Below are positions 7,959 through 14,989 of a stretch of DNA of 17,508 nt, piece by piece. Made by a program: the position numbers and the translations under genes. The stretch is from Phycisphaerales bacterium UBA6054. GTDB lineage: Bacteria > Planctomycetota > Phycisphaerae > Phycisphaerales > UBA1924. The stretch lies in assembly GCA_002429045.1 (NCBI GenBank), contig DIYM01000071.1, forward strand, positions 1-17,508, in the 5' to 3' direction. The notes under the pieces are model-generated. The model saw nothing but the letters and a program-made list of their open reading frames with translations. It did not search any database and was not told the DNA's origin. Numbering within the stretch: position 1 is the first letter of the stretch; the number at the start of each line of letters is the position of its first letter.

Positions 7959-8884
7959 TGGATCAGCCCTCTCGCGAGCGCTTCCGCTGCGGCGAGCGCG
8001 TCGCCGTCAACACCGGCATCCTCGCCGCCCCGGTGGAGCGCGGCAACCAGTGTCGAGAGCGCGATGTTGCCGGGCGCCCGTTGGGTTTCTGTCGAGGCAT
8101 ACGGACACCCGCCGAGCCCTCCCGCGGAAGCATCGAACGACCGCACGCCGAGTTCCAGCGCCGTGCCCACGCACTCGGCAGCGTGCCCGAACGTGTCGTG
8201 GAGGTGCAGCGTAAGCGTCGGGTCCCCAAAGCTGTTGATCGCCCGCCCCTCCAGGGCCTCGATCGTATCGATGATGACCGGCTCGATCGTCTCGGGCGTG
8301 CCCGCGCCGATCGTGTCACCCAGGTCGATTTCGTCCACGCCGATCGACAGGAGTCTGCGGCTGACATCCGCCACCGCGGCCGGGGACACATCCCCTTCGT
8401 ATGGGCAGCGCACAACGCACGACACATAACCCCGCACGGACATGCCGTGCTCATGGGCCGAGGGGATGATGCTGCGAAAGCGCTCGATTGTCTCGTCGAT
8501 GGTCGCGTTGGTGTTCTTCTGCGAGAATGTCTCGGACGCGGCGGTGAAGACGGCGACCTTGTCGACCAACCGTTCGACGCCGTGCGTTTCCCGCGCGGAC
8601 CGGTTGACCGCCAGCACGCCCTCGAACCCGCGCCTGTTCGGGACGAGTGCCGAGTAGACGACGCCCGAGGGCTTCTCCGACGCGAGGAGCCCGAAGAGAT
8701 CGGGGGCGTCTCCCAACTGAGGGATCCACCTCGGGCTGACAAAGCTCGAGACCTCGACCTCGCGCACGCCGGTGCGCTGCACGGCCCGGACGAGATCGGC
8801 CTTGCGTTCAGTCGGGACGGGCGTGGTCTCGGCCTGGAGGCCGTCGCGCGGTGAAACATCCGTGATGCGGATCGGGCTCGTCAC
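7955..8884 (-). CDS. liuE: hydroxymethylglutaryl-CoA lyase
   Basis: The enzyme cleaves HMG-CoA to acetyl-CoA and acetoacetate, the last step of leucine degradation. It has 309 residues and the usual TIM-barrel family length. SPRDGLQAE (11-19) carries the Arg and Asp of the active site. SSFVSPRWIPQLGDA (46-60) is diagnostic of HMG-CoA lyases. HLHD (227-230) supplies the metal-binding HxH pair. GGLGGCPYA (255-263) is the signature loop with catalytic Cys260. It starts with GTG at 8884, sharing GTGA with the stop of the lipoprotein gene, and its own stop overlaps the next start in the same way. The alternative reading, a DRE-TIM aldolase of another type, is unlikely given the Cys loop. Confidence 0.94.
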   Translation of the reverse strand: MTSPIRITDVSPRDGLQAETTPVPTERKADLVRAVQRTGVREVEVSSFVSPRWIPQLGDAPDLFGLLASEKPSGVVYSALVPNRRGFEGVLAVNRSARETHGVERLVDKVAVFTAASETFSQKNTNATIDETIERFRSIIPSAHEHGMSVRGYVSCVVRCPYEGDVSPAAVADVSRRLLSIGVDEIDLGDTIGAGTPETIEPVIIDTIEALEGRAINSFGDPTLTLHLHDTFGHAAECVGTALELGVRSFDASAGGLGGCPYASTETQRAPGNIALSTLVAALHRGGEDAGVDGDALAAAEALARGLIQ

Positions 8885-9336
8885 TCGCCGGATCCCTCGC
8901 CGGATGTGGTTTCGCTCTGGCTTTCCAACTGCGCCTTGTCTTCCTCGTCGTCACCGGAGATCTTCAGGAACGGGATCGTCGAATCGATGTTGTTGATCGT
9001 CTTGCGGAGCGAGGCGAGGTGCTCGCTCACCGCTCTCAGATCGGCCTCGAGGACCTCGATCCGCGCATCGGTGGTCTCGAGCCCGCCGTCGATCGTCCCG
9101 AGCTTGGCGTCGATCGTGGCGAGGTTGGCGTTGATCGAATCAAGGGTCGCGAGCTGCTGATCGAGTTGCTCCAGCAACCCGTTGGCCCGCTCGACTTTCG
9201 CAAAGCTCTCATCGATCTGGGACAGCTTCTCGTTCGAGATCGCGATCTGATCGTGGATGTCCTGGACGATGCATCCGGGCAGCAGGGGGGTCAGCAGCAA
9301 CAAACACAGGGCGATCGGGGTGCGGGTGCGTGGCAT
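8881..9336 (-). CDS. small coiled-coil lipoprotein
   Basis: This is a 151-residue protein. Residues 1-22 form a basic, hydrophobic signal peptide ending in LLPGC, a lipobox with an unusual Pro two residues before the Cys. Mature residues 30-125 are a nearly continuous heptad pattern (for example LEQLDQQLATLDSINANL and IDAKLGTIDGGLETTDARI), so an elongated coiled coil on the periplasmic side is likely. The tail is acidic and Ser/Glu-rich. The ATG at 9336 has GGAGG eight bases upstream. A TTG at 9351 in frame is less likely. It sits inside the leucine-type operon and overlaps the preceding M14 peptidase gene by 128 bases in another frame. Its role is unknown. Confidence 0.85.
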   Translation of the reverse strand: MPRTRTPIALCLLLLTPLLPGCIVQDIHDQIAISNEKLSQIDESFAKVERANGLLEQLDQQLATLDSINANLATIDAKLGTIDGGLETTDARIEVLEADLRAVSEHLASLRKTINNIDSTIPFLKISGDDEEDKAQLESQSETTSGEGSGE

Positions 9337-10192
9337 AGAGGGATCCTCCAAGCGAGAGCGTAGGTCGCGCTGACCGGGCGGCGTCGCCCTCGCTGCCCCG
9401 GGCGATGGGGTGGCGCCCCATCGCGCCCAGGACCGCTGCGAGCCCGGCCTCTACGGCTCGGCGGGCACGCTCTGGGTCGTGCCCGCGGGCGAACTCGATT
9501 GTCAGCGTCGGGATCCCGGTGTCCAGGCCCGCGAAGGTGCCCAGCGATCCGGGTGTGGGGTAGCCCATATCTGCAACGACGCGCCAGCGTGGATCCCCGG
9601 TCTGGCTGGCGCCCTCGGCAAACGCCGCGGCCAGGTCCGCCGCTGGTGGAGGACCGTCGAAGTTGACGAACGGGCCGCCCCGCCTGATCGAGTGCAGCAC
9701 AACGAGGACGTCGGGGCGGAATCGCACGAGATCATCATGCACGGCGCGTGTCTCCGGCTCCGAGAGCGGGGCCGTCCCTCGCGTGCGGTGGGGAGAGAAG
9801 TTCGACGCGGGCCAGTTGCGGTTGAGGTCCACACCACGCGCGTTGCCGCGCGAGCCGGCGAGCAGGCCGTCTGGGTTCATGTTGGGCACGAGGCGGGCCA
9901 CGGCCCGGCCCTGCGCTCCGAGCACCGTCCGTACGGTGTCCAGGGTGGGCAGGCCCTCGGGCTCGTTGCCGTGGATAAGCCCGATGATGTAGACCCGCCG
10001 CGAGCCCCGCCCGAGCGTCTCGGCGAGGATGGGCCTCTGGTCGACCGTACGACCGATCTCGGCGGGCGCCCGCAGCGATGCCCCAACACCAACGGGGGGC
10101 GGGACCGGTTCATGGGAACTCGGCGCCGGCGGGCGGGCGGTGCATGCCGCGAGCAGCAGCGAGACCGCGACGGCCAGAACACAACGCGTCAT
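9209..10192 (-). CDS. M14-family zinc carboxypeptidase, lipoprotein
   Basis: This is a 327-residue secreted zinc peptidase. The signal peptide ends in the good lipobox LLLAAC (Cys17). Zinc ligands of the M14 family are visible as HGNE (His74, Glu77) and LHS (His167). RGVDLNRNWP (119-128) carries the substrate-binding Asn-Arg, and TLTIEF holds the expected catalytic Glu233. The match is to the short murein tripeptide amidase (MpaA-like) type, which trims peptidoglycan peptides; that role is inferred. The ATG at 10192 shares ATGA with the carboxylase stop. The last 43 residues are read from inside the next gene in another frame, look non-domain, and may reflect a lost stop. Confidence 0.85.
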   Translation of the reverse strand: MTRCVLAVAVSLLLAACTARPPAPSSHEPVPPPVGVGASLRAPAEIGRTVDQRPILAETLGRGSRRVYIIGLIHGNEPEGLPTLDTVRTVLGAQGRAVARLVPNMNPDGLLAGSRGNARGVDLNRNWPASNFSPHRTRGTAPLSEPETRAVHDDLVRFRPDVLVVLHSIRRGGPFVNFDGPPPAADLAAAFAEGASQTGDPRWRVVADMGYPTPGSLGTFAGLDTGIPTLTIEFARGHDPERARRAVEAGLAAVLGAMGRHPIARGSEGDAARSARPTLSLGGSLYATHPHPDRPVFVAADPPAARMHRPGHPRSDRDLEREAVPDR

Positions 10193-11874
10193 ACCTGCAG
10201 CACGCCGGTCTTGAACGGCGTCTGGGCATCCCATCCCTGGGCCGCGGCATCGAGCGCGGCGATCAGCTCGTCCCGCGTCTTGTGGGGCTCGATGATCCGG
10301 TCCACCCAGCCGCGGGCCGCCCCGTAGCGGATGTCCTGCTGCTCGTTGTAGCTGTCGCGGACCGCGTCGAGGATCTGGTCGCGGGTCTCCGGATCGATCG
10401 TCTCGCCCTTGCGTTCGCGGGCACGCTGCTCGATCATCGCCAGCGTGCCGGAAGCCGACCCGGCACCCATCACCGCGCAGCGGCTTCCAGGCCACGCGAG
10501 CGCGAGGAACTGATCGAACGCCCGGCCGCACATGGCATAGTTTCCAGCGCCATACGAGCCTCCGGTGATGACCACGACTTTGGGGACCACGCAGTTCGAC
10601 ATGGCGTTGACCATCTTCGCACCCGCGCGGATGATCCCGCCCTGCTCGCTGTCGCGACCCACCATGAATCCCGTCGTGTCGTGCAGGAAGATCAGCGGGA
10701 CCCTGCGTTGGTTGCAATCCATAATGAAGCGGGCGGACTTGTCCGCCGAATCGTCATAGATCACCCTGGGCATGTTGGTCGACTTGCTCGGCCCGGCCTT
10801 GCCGCCGGGCATCTGGCGCGTGGTCAGCTTCGACTGGTTGGCGACGATGCCGCACGCATGGCCGCCGATTCTGGCGTAGCCGCACACAACCGATTCGCCG
10901 TACTCGGGTTTGTACTCGTCGAAGTCGGGCGCCAGCGAAGTGTGCCCTTCATCGTTCGGCTCGCCGCGCGCGTCCACGATGCACGCGATGATGTCTTTGA
11001 CGTCGTACTGCTCGCCGGGCTTGTCGGTGAATATGTCGTAAAGGTCTTCGCCCGAACGGACCGGGTTGAGCTTGTTGCGGCCCGCGTCCGCAGCGGGGGG
11101 GTTGGCGCGCGGGTACTTGCCCACCAGCGAACGGAGCCGGCGGAGGCACGATTCGTCGTCGGGCTCGCGGAAGTCGATGGTCCCGGAGATCTGCGCATGC
11201 ATCTCGGCCCCGCCGAGCTCTTCGTCGGAGACGTCCTGGCCGATCGCCGCTTTCACGAGCGCCTGGCCCGCGAGGTACAGGCCCGACCCCTCGGTCATCA
11301 GCAGCGTGTCGCACAGAACCGGCAGGTACCCACCCCCCGCGACGCAGTAGCCCATGATCGCCGACAACTGCGGGATGCCCGCGGCGGATATCACTGCGTT
11401 GTTGCGGAAGATCCGCCCGAAGTCGTCCGTGTCGGGGAACACGTCCTCCTGCATCGGCAGGAACACGCCCGCGGAATCGACCAGGTAGATCAGCGGCAGG
11501 CGGGCCGCCATCGCGACGTGCTGAGCGCGGATGATCTTTTTGCAGGTCATCGGGAAGAACGCGCCGGCCTTCACGGTCGCGTCGTTGGCGATGATCATGT
11601 GCAGGCGCCCCTCGACACGCCCAATCCCCGTGACAACCCCGGCGCCCGGCGCCCCGCCGTGCTCCTCGTACATGTTGAACGCGCACCACAGGCCGAGTTC
11701 TTGGAAGAACGTGCCGGGGTCGATCAGCCCGCCGATCCGCTCACGCGCGGTCTGACGCCCCTTGGCGTGCTGGCGATCGATCGCCTTGGCGCCCCCGCCC
11801 TGCTCGATCACCGCCTGCTGTTCGAGAAAGGTCTCCGTTGTCGCTCGCAATGAACTTGCGGATACGGTCGTCAT
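10189..11874 (-). CDS. liuB: acyl-CoA carboxylase, carboxyltransferase (beta) subunit, methylcrotonyl-CoA type
   Basis: This subunit transfers the carboxyl group from carboxybiotin to an acyl-CoA. At 561 residues it has the methylcrotonyl-CoA carboxylase beta length (propionyl-CoA enzymes are about 510-540). The N-terminal half has GYCVAGGGYLP (175-185) and ALVKAAIGQDVSDEELGGAE (205-224). The C-terminal half has FLHDTTGFMVG (396-406) and GGSYGAGNYAMCGRAFDQF (438-456), the oxyanion-hole loops of the second crotonase fold. With HMG-CoA lyase and a LiuC-like hydratase downstream, 3-methylcrotonyl-CoA is the likely substrate. The biotin-carrying alpha subunit is not in the window. The start is ATG at 11874 with GAGGGTGAGAG upstream. 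The gene leads the operon. Confidence 0.92.
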   Translation of the reverse strand: MTTVSASSLRATTETFLEQQAVIEQGGGAKAIDRQHAKGRQTARERIGGLIDPGTFFQELGLWCAFNMYEEHGGAPGAGVVTGIGRVEGRLHMIIANDATVKAGAFFPMTCKKIIRAQHVAMAARLPLIYLVDSAGVFLPMQEDVFPDTDDFGRIFRNNAVISAAGIPQLSAIMGYCVAGGGYLPVLCDTLLMTEGSGLYLAGQALVKAAIGQDVSDEELGGAEMHAQISGTIDFREPDDESCLRRLRSLVGKYPRANPPAADAGRNKLNPVRSGEDLYDIFTDKPGEQYDVKDIIACIVDARGEPNDEGHTSLAPDFDEYKPEYGESVVCGYARIGGHACGIVANQSKLTTRQMPGGKAGPSKSTNMPRVIYDDSADKSARFIMDCNQRRVPLIFLHDTTGFMVGRDSEQGGIIRAGAKMVNAMSNCVVPKVVVITGGSYGAGNYAMCGRAFDQFLALAWPGSRCAVMGAGSASGTLAMIEQRARERKGETIDPETRDQILDAVRDSYNEQQDIRYGAARGWVDRIIEPHKTRDELIAALDAAAQGWDAQTPFKTGVLQV

Positions 11875-12181
11875 CTTGCTCTCACCCTCGTCCCTGATCG
11901 CAAGCCCGGCTCTGCCTGGCGGACCCCGAGCGTCAACGTAAACCGCCCGCGGTCCGGAGAACACCGGATGGGCGCCCGGGCAAGCCTATTCACGTCATCT
12001 GAACCAAGTCTGATCACGAATACATGGCGTCGTCACGACCGATGCAACGCGTCGGGCGAGTGACCGAAGTACAATACTGCCAGAAGGATCGCTCGTTCGC
12101 CGGCCTTTCTGATCGAACCCGCTCGCGTCGTGTCCACGTCTCGGGTGACGCCATTTCCCCTGCGAGCACGAAGGGTCAAGG
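11875..12181. other. divergent intergenic region between the carboxylase operon and the desaturase
   Basis: These 307 bases must hold promoters in both directions. A TACAAT at 12070-12075 is a fair -10 box for the desaturase, but no -35 box is seen at the usual distance. No convincing promoter was found for the reverse strand, and no RNA gene or repeat was seen. Confidence 0.5.
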
Positions 12182-13177
<996 letters not shown>

Positions 13178-13200
13178 GTACGTCCATATCGAGGTGATTT

Positions 13201-13419
13201 GTGGTAGAAGACTGGTTGCCAGTGCTGGCAAGTCACTACCGCGTGACAATCAATCTCACCGAGTCGCAATCTGCTGGTCGCACGGCATTGGAGTACAAGC
13301 TAAAGCTCATCGAGATGCAAAGCGAACTAGCAAACCAGCGTGACCGCTTGCAGCAGTTATGTGCGACCCAGTTGTCCGTCAAAGGAACGCTTGACTCGCA
13401 CGGGCCAGTACAGCACTGA
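13201..13419 (+). CDS. 72-residue hypothetical protein in a lower-GC stretch
   Basis: This reading frame starts with GTG at 13201, with GAGGTG four bases upstream, 23 bases after the desaturase stop. The product has 72 residues. Residues 29-53 (ALEYKLKLIEMQSELANQRD and on) form a probable amphipathic helix or coiled coil. Codons such as GTA, CTA and TTA are common here but rare in all neighbours, and local GC is visibly lower. It may be a small foreign gene at the edge of the phage-like element or a remnant. No family was recognised. Its reality is uncertain. Confidence 0.4.
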   Translation: MVEDWLPVLASHYRVTINLTESQSAGRTALEYKLKLIEMQSELANQRDRLQQLCATQLSVKGTLDSHGPVQH

Positions 13420-13534
13420 TCGCAACTCAGTTTTACAGAACATACATGGGCATACGAACCCCTTGCGTGCCCTCTCAGCGCCTGATATACAACCCATGCA
13501 CGGTCGCCCGTTTCTCATTGTCACGGGCTCCAAC

Positions 13535-13568
13535 AAGAAAACCACCGGCTGCAACCGGTGGCTTTCAT
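13535..13568. terminator. hairpin terminator, probably bidirectional
   Basis: CCACCGG (13542-13548) pairs perfectly with CCGGTGG (13555-13561) around a 6-base loop. CTTTCATT follows on the + strand, and GAAAA precedes it, so the reverse strand has TTTTC. It closes the desaturase/72-aa transcription unit and insulates the phage-like genes that follow. Confidence 0.7.
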
Positions 13569-13748
13569 TCCCGGGCGTGTTGAGACCACCCCGGACCGGC
13601 GTCGAGGATTAGGGCCTCGATCGCGGACGTATGGTATCACGGCTTTGGCTGCGCGCCAATCCGGATGCCTGCGCCCTCAATCACACCCTATCCAACCACG
13701 CTGATCGCGTGTCCCCGATGGGCGGGGGCATGCGTTTTCCAGTCTCCA

Positions 13749-13765
13749 GCCGGGTAGCGCCCGGC
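13749..13765 (+). promoter_or_regulatory. hairpin just upstream of the first phage gene's ribosome binding site
   Basis: GCCGGG (13749-13754) pairs with CCCGGC (13760-13765) around a 5-base loop. The ribosome binding site AGGGG of the next gene begins at once after it, so the hairpin could influence translation. This is inference from position only. Confidence 0.35.
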
Positions 13766-13775
13766 AGGGGTACCC

Positions 13776-14078
13776 GTGGCCGCAAAGCCCACTTCTCCCG
13801 CGATCGACGCTGCCCAGGGCGGCGCCGCACTCCTCGTCTACGGCCGGGTCAGTTCGTCCCGTGCCTCGACCGACCAGAGCACCGGCGAGGTCAAGCACTT
13901 CGTCCAGATCGAATGGTGGGGCGGCAACAAGTACTTCATCACCGACCCCGCCTCGGACCTCGCCAAGGTCAAAGAGGGCGACATGGTCGAACTCCACCAG
14001 CCGTACACGTTCGGCAAGAACGGCGCCCGCCAGAACGGCGACCCCCTCCTCATCGCATCCGGAAAGGCCGCCTCATGA
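13776..14078 (+). CDS. small OB-fold-like protein, candidate phage ssDNA-binding protein (gpV-like)
   Basis: The product has 100 residues. It begins with GTG at 13776, with AGGGG six bases upstream. After a short Ala/Ser-rich leader the sequence alternates hydrophobic and polar residues as in beta strands (ALLVYGRVSSS, KHFVQIEWWGGNKYFIT, GDMVELHQPYTFG), with several aromatic residues (Phe, Trp, Trp, Tyr, Phe, Tyr) that could stack on bases. In filamentous phages a protein of about 80-110 residues in this slot coats the single-stranded genome. The functional call rests on size, fold impression and position, not on a clear motif. Its stop TGA overlaps the next ATG (ATGA). Confidence 0.6.
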   Translation: MAAKPTSPAIDAAQGGAALLVYGRVSSSRASTDQSTGEVKHFVQIEWWGGNKYFITDPASDLAKVKEGDMVELHQPYTFGKNGARQNGDPLLIASGKAAS

Positions 14079-14185
14079 CCTGCAAGTTCCCGCCCAACGA
14101 CCCTCGAGACCAGCGTGCCGACCCCGAGCAGTATTCCTGGTGGTACACCATCATGGAGTACCTCAAGTCTCTGTGCGGGGGCTGA
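14075..14185 (+). CDS. 36-residue small protein
   Basis: ATG at 14075 overlaps the previous stop as ATGA, and AAAGG lies upstream. The 36 residues have a polar, Pro/Asp/Arg-rich first half and a more hydrophobic, aromatic second half (YSWWYTIMEYLKSL) that could be a membrane-associated helix. The next gene begins one base after its stop. Tiny peptides are usual between the ssDNA-binding and coat genes of inoviruses. No homologue was recognised. Confidence 0.55.
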   Translation: MTCKFPPNDPRDQRADPEQYSWWYTIMEYLKSLCGG

Positions 14186-14186
14186 G

Positions 14187-14438
14187 ATGCTGACCGTCTA
14201 CGTGTTCCAGAACGGCCAGCCGCACCGCGTCGCGGAATGCGTTGATCCCACCGACGCCAACGATGTCGCCATCAACAAGGCGGCGTCGTTCGGCTTCTCC
14301 CTCGTCACGTCGTCGTCCGGCAGCGCCGCCTACTGCGTCGACAAACACACCGGAGCCGTCGGCACGATCGGCAATCTGCCCGAGCTCGAAGGTGCTCTCT
14401 CCGACCTACTCGCGCTCTCCGACGACATCGACACGTGA
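14187..14438 (+). CDS. 83-residue hypothetical phage protein
   Basis: ATG at 14187 is one base after the preceding stop and has GGGGG six bases upstream. The frame is open upstream, but that part overlaps the 36-aa gene. The protein is acidic and begins MLTVYVFQNGQPHRVAEC, suggesting a beta hairpin. Cysteines at 18 and 50 and an acidic C-terminal helix (ELEGALSDLLALSDDIDT) are the other features. There is no signal peptide or TM segment, so it is probably cytoplasmic. A terminator-like hairpin follows. No family was recognised. Confidence 0.6.
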   Translation: MLTVYVFQNGQPHRVAECVDPTDANDVAINKAASFGFSLVTSSSGSAAYCVDKHTGAVGTIGNLPELEGALSDLLALSDDIDT

Positions 14439-14448
14439 CGGAACCCCA

Positions 14449-14490
14449 CCCCGGCCATCGGCGTCTCGGCGTCGTTGGTCGGGGCCTTTT
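14449..14490 (+). terminator. terminator-like hairpin after the 83-aa gene
   Basis: CCCCGGCCA (14449-14457) pairs with TGGTCGGGG (14476-14484), including one G-T wobble, with an 18-base loop. CCTTTT follows directly. The loop is long, so strength is uncertain. It divides the first small-gene block from the ribbon-helix-helix gene. Confidence 0.5.
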
Positions 14491-14502
14491 ACGGAGCCCG
14501 CC

Positions 14503-14760
14503 ATGCCCCTGTTCATCGATCCACCCAAGTACCGCCCCGTCACCATCACCCTCCCGGCCCGCATGTCCGAGCGTCTGCGCAACCGCGCCATCTTCGTCGG
14601 CCACGAACCCCAATCCCTCATCCGAGCCTTGATCCAGTGCTATCTCGACCAGCCGGAGATCTTCGAGCGTCACCGCGATTCCCGCGGCGATCCCGTCTTT
14701 CACGTTCAGCCCCAGCTCGCCTACACCGGGCCCGACCTCGAAGGCATTCCCGACTGCTAG
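14503..14760 (+). CDS. 85-residue ribbon-helix-helix-like protein, candidate regulator
   Basis: ATG at 14503 has GGAG seven bases upstream. Residues 11-48 read as a short strand RPVTITLPARM followed by two helices, SERLRNRAIFVGHEPQSLIR and ALIQCYLDQ, the pattern of a CopG/Arc-type DNA-binding fold. The C-terminal part is extended and Pro-rich. Its stop TAG (14758-14760) overlaps the stop of the opposing gene within CTAG, so the two genes converge with no gap. It may regulate phage replication or lysogeny, or be an unrelated nucleic-acid-binding protein. The fold is inferred from pattern alone. Confidence 0.6.
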   Translation: MPLFIDPPKYRPVTITLPARMSERLRNRAIFVGHEPQSLIRALIQCYLDQPEIFERHRDSRGDPVFHVQPQLAYTGPDLEGIPDC

Positions 14761-14960
14761 CCCTCGTCCTTGTCGATCGTCACAGTCACGGTCCCGAAGT
14801 TTTCCTTCACCCAACTCATAACTGTGTCACGAAACACAAATAACGCGATGTTTCCACAGATCAGTGTTCCTGCGATCGTCAAACCCACCACCTGCCGCCT
14901 TTGTTGTTTCTTTCGCAGCCGTTCCCGCTTTGTGATCTCTGCTGGGTTGTAACCGCTCAT
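14757..14960 (-). CDS. 67-residue single-TM protein, divergent from rep
   Basis: This is the only phage-region gene on the reverse strand. ATG at 14960 has AGAGGT upstream, and a GTG at 14966 is an alternative. The N-terminus is strongly basic (KRERLRKKQQRR, about 10-21). One hydrophobic helix follows (VVGLTIAGTLICGNIALFVF, about 24-43), then a short region with TVTVTIDKDEG. By the positive-inside rule the N-terminus is cytoplasmic. Codon use is less GC-rich than in rep. In other inoviruses a repressor or immunity gene is often divergent from rep. A membrane protein here could act in superinfection exclusion; that is speculation. Confidence 0.6.
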   Translation of the reverse strand: MSGYNPAEITKRERLRKKQQRRQVVGLTIAGTLICGNIALFVFRDTVMSWVKENFGTVTVTIDKDEG

Positions 14961-14989
14961 CGACACCTCTTTCGGCGCCCGATGTTACC

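Noticed and set aside
10078..11853. Open frame of 591 codons on the + strand opposite the carboxylase subunit
   Set aside because: Its translation lacks any domain motif, and the opposite strand is an unmistakable carboxyltransferase.
13178..13775. Search by eye for a tRNA, dif-like XerCD site or direct-repeat attachment site
   Set aside because: No cloverleaf or GGTTCGA-type T-arm, and no dif-like core, could be found. A partner repeat would be outside the window.
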